Source: JBGPGW01 sp046349515
GTDB lineage: Bacteria > Pseudomonadota > Alphaproteobacteria > CADEGL01
DNA length: 64,000 nt
Assembly (NCBI GenBank): GCA_046349515.1
Contig: JAXMCE010000005.1
Span: 124,001 to 188,000, forward strand
Direction: 5' to 3'
Below are positions 26,826-35,360 of the stretch, one piece after another; within the stretch, counting starts at the first letter, position 1; every line of letters begins with the position of its first letter. A program made the position numbers and the translations under genes. Below the pieces are notes generated by a model. The model was not told the DNA's origin. It saw nothing but the letters and a program-made list of their open reading frames with translations, and ran no database searches.

Positions 26826-27368
26826 TCAAGCGCCGCGCCGGGCGGCTACCTCCGCGATCGGGTCCTGGCGATTGGCACGGCGCGCCGACAGGGCCGCGTC
26901 CTCGACCCGAATCCGGTGATAGAGCAGCGCCGCGTTCAGGAGCGAGAACAGAATGGCGATGGTCCAGGCGCCGAAGGCCAGCGGCAGGACCGCGATCTCG
27001 CCTGCGACGATGGCGTAATTCGGGTGCCGCATCCAGCGGTAGGGGCCGCGCCGTACGAGCGTCGCGCCGGGGAGCGTGATGATCCGGGTCGTCCAATAGG
27101 GCCCCAAGCTCAGGATCACCCACACGCGCCCGCATTGCAGGAGCGCGAGCACGCCAAGAAGCCACCAATGGGGCGCCGTGTCCCACGGGACGAAGACGAG
27201 GAGTGACGCGAGCCATGCGGCGTGGAGCGTGATCAGGAGAGGGTAGTGTCTGGCGCCGTATTCGATCGCGCCCTTCGCGCGCAACTGGCGCGTATGGCGC
27301 GCTGAGATCGCCAGTTCGGACAGGCGTTGCAGGGCAATGAGCGCGATGACGGCGAGGAGTACGGTCAT
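26826..27368 (-). CDS. Isoprenylcysteine carboxyl methyltransferase (ICMT)-like membrane protein
   Basis: A 180-residue membrane protein with about four to five hydrophobic segments and the C-terminal ICMT signature GPYRWMRHPNYAIVAGE, the SAM-binding region of the family. It belongs to the YpbQ/BpsB/SrsB type rather than eukaryotic ICMT, and relatives O-methylate alkylresorcinols or alkylpyrones. Its ATG overlaps the polyketide synthase stop by 4 bases, which supports a coupled operon: polyketide synthase, then methylation. A longer frame upstream lies inside the synthase and was rejected. Confidence 0.86.
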   Translation of the reverse strand: MTVLLAVIALIALQRLSELAISARHTRQLRAKGAIEYGARHYPLLITLHAAWLASLLVFVPWDTAPHWWLLGVLALLQCGRVWVILSLGPYWTTRIITLPGATLVRRGPYRWMRHPNYAIVAGEIAVLPLAFGAWTIAILFSLLNAALLYHRIRVEDAALSARRANRQDPIAEVAARRGA

Positions 27369-28441
27369 GCGGTGCCGAGCGCGAGGAACGCGGCCGTGAA
27401 GCCGGGACCGAGCGCCGACATGAGGTAGCGGCCGTCGAGCCCCCGCTCCATCGCGCGGGCGAGGACGAACATCACGGTCGCGGCCGACATGTTGCCGTAG
27501 CGCGCGAGGACCTCGCGGGCATCGACCATCGAGCCCGGCGCCAGATCGAAGGCCTCTTCGAGCGCGTCCAGCACCTTGGCGCCGCCGGGATGGCAGATGA
27601 GCCCGCTCAAATCTCCGACCGTGAGTCCTGCGCGCGCGAGGAAGTCGTCTGCGGCCGCGCGAAGGTCGCGGCGCACGAGCGTCGGAATGTCCCGGGAAAA
27701 GAGGACGCCGAAGCCGTCGTCCGCGACCCGCCATCCCATGACATCGAGCGAGTCAGGCCAGGTGTACTCGCCCCCGCGGAGAATCCCCGGGCCCGCGCCG
27801 TCACAGGCAAGGACGCAGGCCGCGGCGCCGTCGCCGAACAGCACCGTCGCGATCACGTTGCTCTTGGAGCGGTCGGCGTGGCGGAAAGTGAGCCCGCACA
27901 GTTCGACCACGACGAACAGGACCTTCGAGCGCGGAGCCGCGCGTGCGAGGCTGGCCGCGCGGGTGAGGCCCAGCACGCCGCCTGCGCAACCGAGGCCGAA
28001 TATGGGCATCCGCTCCACGTCGCGGCGCATGCGAAGCCGCTCGACGAGCAAGGCGTCGAGGCTCGGCGTCGCGATGCCGGAGGTCGACACCGCAACGACC
28101 GTGTCGATGTCTTCGATGCCGAGCCCGGCTTGAGCGAGAGCGTCGAGCGCGGCGTCGGCCGCGAGTTGAACGGCGTTCTCGATATACAGGCGATTCTTCT
28201 CGGCCCAGCCGCGGGGCACGCGGTACCAGTCGAGCGGGACGCAAGAATGGCGTGTTTCGATGCCTGCGTTCGCGAAGGCCGGCAGCAATCGCTCGATGTC
28301 CGCCTCATCGCTCGCGCCGAACAGAATCTTCGCGAATCGAGCGACCTCATCCTGCCGCAGCACATGGGCCGGCACCGCCGTCGCTACGGAAACGAGGCGC
28401 GGAACCGGGCCGTTTTCTCGATCGATGGGCTTCACAGCCAA
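27365..28441 (-). CDS. Type III polyketide synthase
   Basis: A 358-residue chalcone/stilbene-synthase-like homodimeric enzyme. The catalytic triad is visible as Cys152 in FGLGCAGG, His284 in LICHPGG and Asn317 in YGNMSAAT. It condenses an acyl-CoA starter with malonyl-CoA units to give resorcinols or pyrones. The partner methyltransferase and the lack of plant-type motifs point to long-chain alkylresorcinol or alkylpyrone synthesis, as with BpsA and SrsA. TTG is the apparent start, with GAAGGA 11 bases upstream; a GTG two codons later is possible. It is divergent from a crotonase gene. Confidence 0.93.
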   Translation of the reverse strand: MAVKPIDRENGPVPRLVSVATAVPAHVLRQDEVARFAKILFGASDEADIERLLPAFANAGIETRHSCVPLDWYRVPRGWAEKNRLYIENAVQLAADAALDALAQAGLGIEDIDTVVAVSTSGIATPSLDALLVERLRMRRDVERMPIFGLGCAGGVLGLTRAASLARAAPRSKVLFVVVELCGLTFRHADRSKSNVIATVLFGDGAAACVLACDGAGPGILRGGEYTWPDSLDVMGWRVADDGFGVLFSRDIPTLVRRDLRAAADDFLARAGLTVGDLSGLICHPGGAKVLDALEEAFDLAPGSMVDAREVLARYGNMSAATVMFVLARAMERGLDGRYLMSALGPGFTAAFLALGTA

Positions 28442-28569
28442 GAGGTGGGGTGTCCTTCGAATGCCTGCCAGGGGGCACGATAGGCGATTCGGCTCTCCGC
28501 CGCTCTGCCAAATCGCGCTGCCTCTTGCTAACCTGCGCCTGACACTTCGAAGGCTAAGCGGGGTTGGCG

Positions 28570-29349
28570 ATGGGCGATATCGTTGAGACCGTGCGCGACG
28601 GCGCCGTCGCGACGGTGGTGCTCAATCGTCCCGAGAAGCTCAATGCCATCAACAAGGCCATGTGGCAGGCCGTCGGCGACGTCTTCACGGCGCTCGGCCG
28701 GGATGAGGCGGCGCGATGCATCGTGATCCGCGGTGCGGGCGACAGGGCCTTCAGTCCGGGCGCCGACATCACGGAGTTCGAAAGCGCGCGCGCCAGCGTG
28801 GCCCAGGCGGCGGAGTACGGCGCGCTCATGCACCGGGCGATGGGCGCGATCGGGGAGTGTCCGCAGCCGACGCTCGCGGCGATTCGAGGTCTCTGCGTCG
28901 GGGGTGGCCTCGAGCTGGCCGCCATGTGCGACATGAGGATTTGCGGCGCATCGAGCCGCTTCGGCGTGCCCATCAACCGGATCGGCGTGGTCATGGCGTA
29001 TCCGGAAATCGAGGCGCTCATCGCGCTCGTTGGCGAGGCGGTCGCGCTCGAGATTCTCCTCGAAGGCCGCGTCTTCGGTGCGGAGGAAGCCCGCGAGAAG
29101 GGTCTCGTCAATCGCGTGGTGCCGGATGACGCGATCTGGACAGAAGCGGCCGAGACCGCCCAGCGCATCGCCGAGGGCGCGCCCTTGGTGAATCGCTGGC
29201 ACAAGAAATTCGCGCGCCGCTTGCGCGATCAGCGGCCGTTGGCGCCCGGCGAGACGGCCGAGGGATTCGCCACCTTCGGGACCGAAGATTATCGCGAAGG
29301 CGTGCGGGCCTTCCTGGCCAAGGAAAAACCGCGCTTCGCGGGGCGTTGA
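28570..29349 (+). CDS. Enoyl-CoA hydratase/isomerase family protein
   Basis: A 259-residue crotonase-fold protein. The oxyanion-hole segments are FSPGADI and the Gly-rich CVGGGLELA with the first catalytic Glu. At the second catalytic position, where hydratases read QPE, this protein reads VPINRIG, so the second Glu is missing and the reaction may be isomerisation, decarboxylation or hydrolysis instead. It ends 1 base before a CaiB-type CoA-transferase, so both act on CoA thioesters in one operon. ATG 28570 follows GGGG. Confidence 0.86.
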   Translation: MGDIVETVRDGAVATVVLNRPEKLNAINKAMWQAVGDVFTALGRDEAARCIVIRGAGDRAFSPGADITEFESARASVAQAAEYGALMHRAMGAIGECPQPTLAAIRGLCVGGGLELAAMCDMRICGASSRFGVPINRIGVVMAYPEIEALIALVGEAVALEILLEGRVFGAEEAREKGLVNRVVPDDAIWTEAAETAQRIAEGAPLVNRWHKKFARRLRDQRPLAPGETAEGFATFGTEDYREGVRAFLAKEKPRFAGR

Positions 29350-29350
29350 G

Positions 29351-30571
29351 ATGGGCGAAGCCAAACCCGGACCGCTTCACGGTCTCCGCGTCGTCGAGTT
29401 CTCCCACATCATGGCGGGTCCTACCTGTGGGCTCATGCTGGCCGATCTCGGCGCCGAAGTCGTCAAGGTCGAACGGTGGCCGAGGGGCGACGACACGCGC
29501 CGCTTCCGCCCTCCCGAGATCGAGGGCGAATCGGCGGCGTTCATGATGATGAACCGCAACAAGCGCGGCGTGGCTTTCGATTTCGCGCAGCCCGAGGGGC
29601 GCGAGGCCGCGCGGCGATTGTCCGTCGCGGCCGATGTGGTCATCGAGAATCAGCGCAAAGGCGCCATGGAGCATTGGGGACTCGGCTACGAGGCGCTCAA
29701 GCGCGAGAATCCGCGCCTCATCTACTGCGCCATCAGCGGCTTCGGCCGGACGGGCCCCTATGCCGAGCGCGGCGGGTTCGACCTCATCGCCCAGGGCATG
29801 AGCGGGCTCATGAGCATCACGGGCGAAGGGCCGGGCCGTCCGCCCGTCAAGGTTGGCGCGCCCATGACCGACATCACCGCGGGCATCCTCGCCGCCATGG
29901 GAGTGCTCGCGGCGCTCGTCCACCGCGCGGCGACGAACGAAGGACAGATGGTCGACACCTCGCTCTTCGAGGCGGGCATCATCCATACCTTTTGGCAATC
30001 GGCGATCGCGCTCGCGACGGGCGTCGCGCCCGGCGCCATGGGCTCGGCCCATCCCCTGTCCGCCCCCTACGAAGCCTTCGAATGCAAGGACGGGTGGATC
30101 ACGCTCGGCGCCGCCAATCAGGCCAATTGGACGCGGCTCGTCGAACTCCTGGGTGACGCCGCCCTCAAGGACGATCCGCGCTTTCGCGACAACTCGGCGC
30201 GGCTCGCGAACCGCCTGGCGCTCGCCGAAGCGCTCTCAGTGCACTTCCGGCGGCGGCGTGTCGGCGAATGGCTCGCGACCTTCGCTGCCGCCGGCCTTCC
30301 GGCGGGGCCCATCTTCAACGTGCTCGAGATGCAGCGCGACCCCCAGACGCTCGCGCGCCACATGGTCGTCGAGGTTCCGCACAGCAAGCTGGGTCCGGTC
30401 AAGACCCTGGGCAATCCCGTCAAGCTGTCAGAGACGCCGACTGCTTTGAGGCGCGGCGCGCCGCTTCTCGGCGAGCACAGCCGCGAGGTGCTGCGCGAGG
30501 TCGGCTACGCGGATGACGCGATCGACCGCCTGGTCAACGCGGGCGCCGTCCACGACGGACGTCTCGCCTAG
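29351..30571 (+). CDS. CaiB/BaiF family CoA-transferase
   Basis: A 406-residue class III CoA-transferase. The N-terminus reads VVEFSHIMAGPTCG with the nucleotide-like loop MLADLGAEVVKVE, and the catalytic Asp appears in GAPMTDITAGI. It moves CoA between carboxylic acids without free CoA. It is directly coupled to the upstream crotonase-like gene (1 base apart), probably for activation of a carboxylic acid such as a carnitine- or bile-acid-like or aromatic substrate. It converges with rtcB, overlapping by 4 bases. Confidence 0.9.
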   Translation: MGEAKPGPLHGLRVVEFSHIMAGPTCGLMLADLGAEVVKVERWPRGDDTRRFRPPEIEGESAAFMMMNRNKRGVAFDFAQPEGREAARRLSVAADVVIENQRKGAMEHWGLGYEALKRENPRLIYCAISGFGRTGPYAERGGFDLIAQGMSGLMSITGEGPGRPPVKVGAPMTDITAGILAAMGVLAALVHRAATNEGQMVDTSLFEAGIIHTFWQSAIALATGVAPGAMGSAHPLSAPYEAFECKDGWITLGAANQANWTRLVELLGDAALKDDPRFRDNSARLANRLALAEALSVHFRRRRVGEWLATFAAAGLPAGPIFNVLEMQRDPQTLARHMVVEVPHSKLGPVKTLGNPVKLSETPTALRRGAPLLGEHSREVLREVGYADDAIDRLVNAGAVHDGRLA

Positions 30572-31998
30572 CCCTTGATGCAGACGAGCGGCAGAAGTTT
30601 CGCGACCTTGCGCGCGAGGCCGGCGTGGTGGGCTGCGTCGACGACCGCGGTCACATCCTTGTAGGCGCCGGGCGCTTCCTCGGCGACGCCGCGGGCCGAC
30701 GGACTGCGCACGAGAATGCCGCGCTCGGCCAGCTCGTCTGAGACATCGCGCCCCCGCCAGAGCTTGGCCGCCTGATGCCGGCTCATGGCGCGCCCCGCGC
30801 CGTGGCAGGCCGAATGGAAGGCGCGCTTGGCGCCGGCTTCCGTGCCGACGAGAACGTAGGATGCCGTTCCCATGCTTCCACCGATGATGACCGGCTGCCC
30901 GATCGCGCGGAACGCCTCGGGCAGATCGGGATGCCCGGGTCCGAAGGCACGGGTCGCGCCCTTCCGGTGGACGTAGAGCTTCTGCGAGCCGCCGTCGATG
31001 GCGTGGTCCTCGACCTTGCAGGTGTTGTGCGAGACGTCGAACAGGAGGTCGAGGGAGGCGCGCGGCGCGGTGCCTTCGAAGACGCGGCGGACGAGATGCG
31101 TGATGATCTGGCGATTGGCGAGCGCGCAATTGATGGCAGCGCGCATGGCGCCCAAATAACGCTGGCCGATCTCGGAGCGGATGGGGGCGCAGGCGAGCTC
31201 GCGATCGGGCAGTGCGATGCCGTGCTCGGTGGCCGCGATCGCCATGTCACGGAGATATTCCGTTCCGATCTGGTGTCCGAGCCCGCGCGAGCCGCAGTGG
31301 ATGCTGATGACCGCCGAATCGGGCGCGAGGTCGAAGGCGGCGGCAGCCTCATGGTCGAAGATCTCGGCGACGTATTGGACTTCGAGATAGTGATTGCCGG
31401 AGCCGAGCGTGCCCATCTCCTGCCGCTGTCGGGCCTTGGCCTTGCTTGAGACACAGTCGGGGCGTCCGCCGGCCATGGTGCCGTGTTCCTCGATGCGGTC
31501 GAGGTCGGCCGTCTCGCCGTAACCCTGCTCGACGGCCCAGGCCGCACCGCCCGCCAGCATCGAGTCCATGGCGGCGGGATCGAGGGTGATGGCGCCCGTG
31601 CTGCCAAGGCCGGCGGGGATGCCGCGGAAAAGTGCGGTCGCCAAGTCTTTCTGCACGGCCAGGATCGCCGAGCGGTCGAGCGCCGTGTGGAGGAGACGCA
31701 CGCCGCAGGAAATGTCGAAACCGACGCCACCGGCCGAAACCACGCCCCCCGCATCGGCATCGAAGGCCGCGACGCCTCCGATGGGGAAGCCGTAGCCCCA
31801 ATGCGCATCCGGCATGGCATAGGCCGCCTTGACGATGCCGGGCAGGCTCGCGACGTTGGTGATCTGCTCGTGGACCTTGTCGTCCATGGCGCGGACCAGC
31901 TCTTCGTCCGCATAGATGACGGCGGGCACGCGCATCGCGCCCGTTGGCTCGATGAGCCATTCGCACTCAGCCAGCCGGGTCAGCCGCGCCGTATCCAT
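30568..31998 (-). CDS. rtcB: RNA-splicing ligase RtcB
   Basis: A 476-residue RtcB. Metal-ligand segments are GVGFDISCGVR, GSGNHYLEVQ and ISIHCGSRGLGHQ; the guanylated His lies in SACHGAGRAMSR. RtcB joins 2',3'-cyclic phosphate and 5'-OH RNA ends using GTP and Mn2+. ATG 31998 is preferred since the conserved LTRLAECEW-type N-terminus follows; a longer frame to 32133 is unlikely. It forms a three-gene minus-strand group with a small protein and archease, the RtcB activator. Confidence 0.95.
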   Translation of the reverse strand: MDTARLTRLAECEWLIEPTGAMRVPAVIYADEELVRAMDDKVHEQITNVASLPGIVKAAYAMPDAHWGYGFPIGGVAAFDADAGGVVSAGGVGFDISCGVRLLHTALDRSAILAVQKDLATALFRGIPAGLGSTGAITLDPAAMDSMLAGGAAWAVEQGYGETADLDRIEEHGTMAGGRPDCVSSKAKARQRQEMGTLGSGNHYLEVQYVAEIFDHEAAAAFDLAPDSAVISIHCGSRGLGHQIGTEYLRDMAIAATEHGIALPDRELACAPIRSEIGQRYLGAMRAAINCALANRQIITHLVRRVFEGTAPRASLDLLFDVSHNTCKVEDHAIDGGSQKLYVHRKGATRAFGPGHPDLPEAFRAIGQPVIIGGSMGTASYVLVGTEAGAKRAFHSACHGAGRAMSRHQAAKLWRGRDVSDELAERGILVRSPSARGVAEEAPGAYKDVTAVVDAAHHAGLARKVAKLLPLVCIKG

Positions 31999-32029
31999 GG
32001 TCGTCCGTCCGAGTCGTCCGCGCGATCCT

Positions 32030-32266
32030 TCAGCGCTCGCGCTCGTTATACTCCGGGCGGTCGGCAAGAAGGATCTCGTAAAGTTGGGCCACGCGCCCGC
32101 TCCGGCTCTTGCGGAGCTTGGTACCCATGACATCGTCGGCCATGAGCCACTCCATGGCCTCCATCAATTCGGCGCCCGTGGCTCCCGTGGCGATGATCTC
32201 CGCCGTGCGCGCTTCGCTGAGCGTGCCCGCGATTTTCTGGATGTCGTCTCGCGTCAAGGCGCCCAT
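32030..32266 (-). CDS. Small uncharacterised protein between archease and rtcB
   Basis: A 78-residue soluble helical protein, rich in Ala, Glu and Arg (TRDDIQKIAGTLSEARTAEI, then MEAMEWLMADD). I do not recognise a family; its length and position between two RNA-repair genes on the same strand suggest it may help RtcB. It starts 80 bases after archease and is followed by rtcB 31 bases later. No Cys and no clear nucleic-acid-binding motif beyond a basic KLRKSRSGR patch. Confidence 0.55.
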   Translation of the reverse strand: MGALTRDDIQKIAGTLSEARTAEIIATGATGAELMEAMEWLMADDVMGTKLRKSRSGRVAQLYEILLADRPEYNERER

Positions 32267-32346
32267 GACACACCCATTTCGACCGTCGCTGGAATGATCG
32301 TGAGAAAGGCCAGACTTGGCTTTGAGCCGCCTTGAGCTAGGTCAAG

Positions 32347-32799
32347 CTAGACGTCGACGACGCACTGGGCGATCCACTCTTCGCCGCTCCGATTGACCGC
32401 AAGCGCCGTGTACGTGGCGCCCTTGACCTCGACTGCCGGCTCATGGCGCCCGACATCGACAGGCTCGCCCCAGGCCCGTGCGTGGAGCGTCCGGCCCTCG
32501 ATGTCGACCTCGAAGCGGCGAAAGACCATGCGTCGCGTCGCCATTTCGTAGATCAATGCGTTCAGCCAATCGACGAGGAGGAGGCCGTCGTCGGGCGCCG
32601 TGCAAGTGACCTCGACGCGTTCGCTCGGCCGTACGCGCTCGAGATCGACGCTCACAGCCATCATTGCCGCCGCCGCTTCGGCGAAGGCCTCGGCCTTGGT
32701 CGCACCGATGCCCCGGACACCGATATCGGCCTCGTGCGGGAAATGCTCCCATCGTCTCGTGGTGGGCATGGCAGCGCGTTGAGTGTGAGCCATGCGCAT
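32347..32799 (-). CDS. Archease, RtcB activator
   Basis: A protein of about 140-150 residues of the archease family. The motif WEHFPHEADIGVRGIGATKAEAF is followed by the conserved DDGLLLVDWLNALIYE segment and a C-terminal QCVVDV. Archease loads RtcB with GTP and increases turnover. The first Met to use is uncertain (32799, 32793 or 32769); the 140-residue form starting MPTTRR matches the usual length best, but the 32799 start has a GGGGGCGGA region in front. First gene of the archease/small protein/rtcB set. Confidence 0.88.
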   Translation of the reverse strand: MRMAHTQRAAMPTTRRWEHFPHEADIGVRGIGATKAEAFAEAAAAMMAVSVDLERVRPSERVEVTCTAPDDGLLLVDWLNALIYEMATRRMVFRRFEVDIEGRTLHARAWGEPVDVGRHEPAVEVKGATYTALAVNRSGEEWIAQCVVDV

Positions 32800-32850
32800 T
32801 CCGCCCCCGCCTCGTCCCATCCGTCAAGGGACGTACCGGCGCGAGGCGAG

Positions 32851-32880
32851 TTGACAGCCATGCGGGGCGCATCCTCTATT
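32851..32880 (+). promoter_or_regulatory. Candidate sigma-70 promoter for the ThDP enzyme gene
   Basis: A perfect TTGACA (32851-32856) is followed after 18 bases by TCTATT (32875-32880), a moderate -10. The gene start at 32913 is 33 bases downstream, so a short leader would result. Confidence 0.45.
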
Positions 32881-32912
32881 GCCCCATCGACGACGACAGA
32901 CAGGCCGAACCG

Positions 32913-34598
32913 ATGCCGTCCACACCCCCACTTCGTACGGGAGGTCGCCTTCTCGCCGATGCCCTGAGAAGCCAGGGCGTCGACATGGCGTTCTGCGTTG
33001 CGGGCGAGAGCTATCTCGAGCTGATCGACGCGCTCTACGACCTCAGGAACGAGATCCAGCTCATCACCTGCCGCCATGAAGCCGGCGCTGCCCACATGGC
33101 CGAGGCCTACGGCAAACTCACGGGCCGCCCGGGCGTGTGCCTGGTGACGCGGGGGCCGGGTGCGTGCCACGCCAGCATCGGCGTTCACACGGCGCAGCAG
33201 GCTTCAACCCCGATGGTCGTTCTGGTCGGCCAGATCGACCGCGACCATGCGGAGCGGGAGGCGTTTCAGGAGATCGACTACCGCCGGATGTTCGGGCCGC
33301 TCACCAAGTGGGTGGCGCAAATCGACCATGCCGAGCGCATACCCGAGATGATCGGCCGCGCTTTCCAGATCGCGGTCTCGGGACGTCCGGGCCCGGTCGT
33401 GCTGGCGCTGCCCGAGGACATGCAGCGCGACGAGGCCGCGGTCGAAGATGCGGGGCCCTATGCGGTGGTGCAGGCATCGCCGTCCACGGCGGCGCTCGGG
33501 GAGTTGCAGCGGCTTCTTGCCGCGGCCGAGCGCCCGGTCGCGATCGTCGGCGGCGGGGGCTGGACGCCCGAAGCCTGCGCCGACATCGTCCGCTTCGCGG
33601 CGGCTCACGATCTTCCCGTGTGCTGCTCGTTCCGGCGCCAGGATCTCTTCAACAACGACCACCCGAGCTATATCGGCGATCTTTCGACCGCGACCAACCC
33701 GCCGCTCATCAAGCGCGTGAAGGAATCGGACCTTCTTCTCGTCATCGGCTCGCGTCTCGATGAGATCGCGACCCAGCGCTACACGCTCATCGATGCGCCC
33801 ACGCCCAAGCAGCGCATGATTCACGTTCACCAGGACTCGGCGGTGCTGGGGAGCGTGTATCGGCCGACCCTCGCGATCCAATCGGGCATGCCGGAATTTG
33901 CGGCCGCCGCCGCGGCGCTCAAGCCCGCAGGAGCCGTGCGCTGGGCGGCCTGGCGGGCGGAGGCGCGCAAGGACTATGAGGCGGGTGCGGTTCCCTCTCC
34001 CTACAAGGGCGATCTCGATCTCGGTGCCTGCATGCTGTGGTTGCGCGACCGCCTGCCGCCCGATTCCATCATCACGCTCGATGCCGGCAATTTCAGCGGC
34101 TGGCCCATGCGATTCCTGAAGTGGCGCCAGCCGCGGACCCAACTCGGCCCGCAGGCCGGCGCCATGGGTCAAGGCGTGCCGGCGGCCGTGGCTGCGAAAC
34201 TCGTCCATCCCGAACGCATCGTCGTCGGATGCGCGGGCGATGGCGGCTTCATGATGAATGGGCAGGAGCTGGCCACGGCGGTCAAGTACGGCGCCAATTG
34301 CATCCTGCTCGTGTTCAACAACGGCATGTTCGGCACGATCCGCATGCACCAGGAGCGTGAGCATCCGGGCCGGGTGCACGCGACCGCGCTCACCAATCCG
34401 GATTTCGCGTCCCTCGCGCACGCCTACGGGGCCCACGGCGAGACGGTATCGAAGACGGCGGAATTCGCGCCGGCCTTCGAGCGCAGCCTCGCTTCGGGCA
34501 AGCCTTCGGTCATCGATCTCCGGATGGATCCGGACGTCATCACGACCCGCACGACGTTGACGGCGATGCGCGCGGCGGCCGCGGCGCGCCGGAGCTGA
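32913..34598 (+). CDS. Thiamine-diphosphate-dependent enzyme (acetolactate-synthase-like)
   Basis: A 561-residue protein with the three ThDP domains. N-terminal Pyr domain with the catalytic Glu in CRHEAGAAHMAEAYG, a central regulatory-like domain (about residues 190-330), and a C-terminal PP domain with GCAGDGGFMMNGQE and NNGMFG, the GDG-to-NN cofactor motif. It resembles acetolactate synthase, glyoxylate carboligase or related decarboxylases; the substrate is not clear. There is no small subunit next to it, which makes a dedicated biosynthetic AHAS less likely. ATG 32913 was chosen; the frame extends upstream without conservation. Confidence 0.88.
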   Translation: MPSTPPLRTGGRLLADALRSQGVDMAFCVAGESYLELIDALYDLRNEIQLITCRHEAGAAHMAEAYGKLTGRPGVCLVTRGPGACHASIGVHTAQQASTPMVVLVGQIDRDHAEREAFQEIDYRRMFGPLTKWVAQIDHAERIPEMIGRAFQIAVSGRPGPVVLALPEDMQRDEAAVEDAGPYAVVQASPSTAALGELQRLLAAAERPVAIVGGGGWTPEACADIVRFAAAHDLPVCCSFRRQDLFNNDHPSYIGDLSTATNPPLIKRVKESDLLLVIGSRLDEIATQRYTLIDAPTPKQRMIHVHQDSAVLGSVYRPTLAIQSGMPEFAAAAAALKPAGAVRWAAWRAEARKDYEAGAVPSPYKGDLDLGACMLWLRDRLPPDSIITLDAGNFSGWPMRFLKWRQPRTQLGPQAGAMGQGVPAAVAAKLVHPERIVVGCAGDGGFMMNGQELATAVKYGANCILLVFNNGMFGTIRMHQEREHPGRVHATALTNPDFASLAHAYGAHGETVSKTAEFAPAFERSLASGKPSVIDLRMDPDVITTRTTLTAMRAAAAARRS

Positions 34599-34657
34599 CC
34601 TCGGCCGATTGACGAAACGGGTACAGTTGAGAATCAGAACGGCGGAGACACAGCAAG

Positions 34658-34687
34658 ACGCCGGCACCCGAGGGCGGGCGCCGGCGT
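34658..34687. terminator. Bidirectional hairpin between convergent genes
   Basis: ACGCCGGC (34658-34665) pairs with GCCGGCGT (34680-34687) around a 14-base loop. It lies between the stops of the ThDP gene and the minus-strand hpnM gene, so it could end transcription from both sides. The run of U after it is weak. Confidence 0.5.
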
Positions 34688-34739
34688 TGTCGCGAGTGAA
34701 CCGAAGTCGTGATCGGCGGGAGGCGAACCCGCGCCGAGA

Positions 34740-35360
34740 CTAGCTGTTGCGGCCCGCCTCGATCTGCTTGACCTTCGCCTCGAGCGTCTGGAGGAGCGCA
34801 TCGACGCCGTTGCGCTGGATCACGGACGAGTACTCCGAGCGGCGCGTGGCCAGCTCGCTGATGCGCTTGAAATAGATGTCGGCGATCTTCCAGTTGTCGT
34901 CGACCTTGCGCATCAGATAGTCGATCGGAATCTGTTCGCTGCCGTTGGTGAGGTTCGCGCGCACGAGGACGTCGCCCCGCGGGGTCTCCTGGATGCCGAC
35001 GATCTCGAACTGCTGGCCGGAATAGCCCGTGAACCGGCTGGCGTAAGTCGACACCGTCATGCGGCGGAACAGCTCGACGAGCTCGTCCTGCTGCTGGGGC
35101 TGCATGTTGCTCCAGGCGGAGCCGGTCGCGACCTGGGCCATGTAGGTCAAATCGAAGCTCCGCTCGACGGCTGGCGCGAGCTTGCTCCTCCGCCCCTCGA
35201 AGCCAAGGGACTTGGCATCCTTCATGACGCCGAGAAGCGCGTCGTGGAACTGCTCCACGACCGCGCGCGGGGCGCCTTGGGGTGCGGCATGGACGAGCGG
35301 CGCGAGCGCGACGAGGCTCGCGGCCAGGATCATGGTTCGTGCGACGGTCATCAGCTTCAT
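34740..35360 (-). CDS. hpnM: Hopanoid-associated MlaC/Ttg2D-like periplasmic lipid carrier (HpnM-like)
   Basis: A 206-residue secreted protein: signal peptide of about 26 residues (MTVARTMILAASLVALAPLVHA) followed by an MlaC/Tol tolerance domain with VEQFHDALLGVMKDAKSLG and the YLMRKVDDNWKIADIYFKRI region. The family binds phospholipid or hopanoid in the periplasm. The hopanoid genes next to it suggest HpnM, although hpnN (RND exporter) is not seen in this window. ATG 35360 is preferred over a frame extending to 35519 because the signal peptide starts there. Confidence 0.85.
   Translation of the reverse strand: MKLMTVARTMILAASLVALAPLVHAAPQGAPRAVVEQFHDALLGVMKDAKSLGFEGRRSKLAPAVERSFDLTYMAQVATGSAWSNMQPQQQDELVELFRRMTVSTYASRFTGYSGQQFEIVGIQETPRGDVLVRANLTNGSEQIPIDYLMRKVDDNWKIADIYFKRISELATRRSEYSSVIQRNGVDALLQTLEAKVKQIEAGRNS

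Noticed and set aside
28454..28551. Inverted CCTTCGAA/TTCGAAGG arms in the region between polyketide synthase and crotonase genes
   Set aside because: The arms contain a self-complementary TTCGAA core and are about 90 bases apart, so the match is likely chance.
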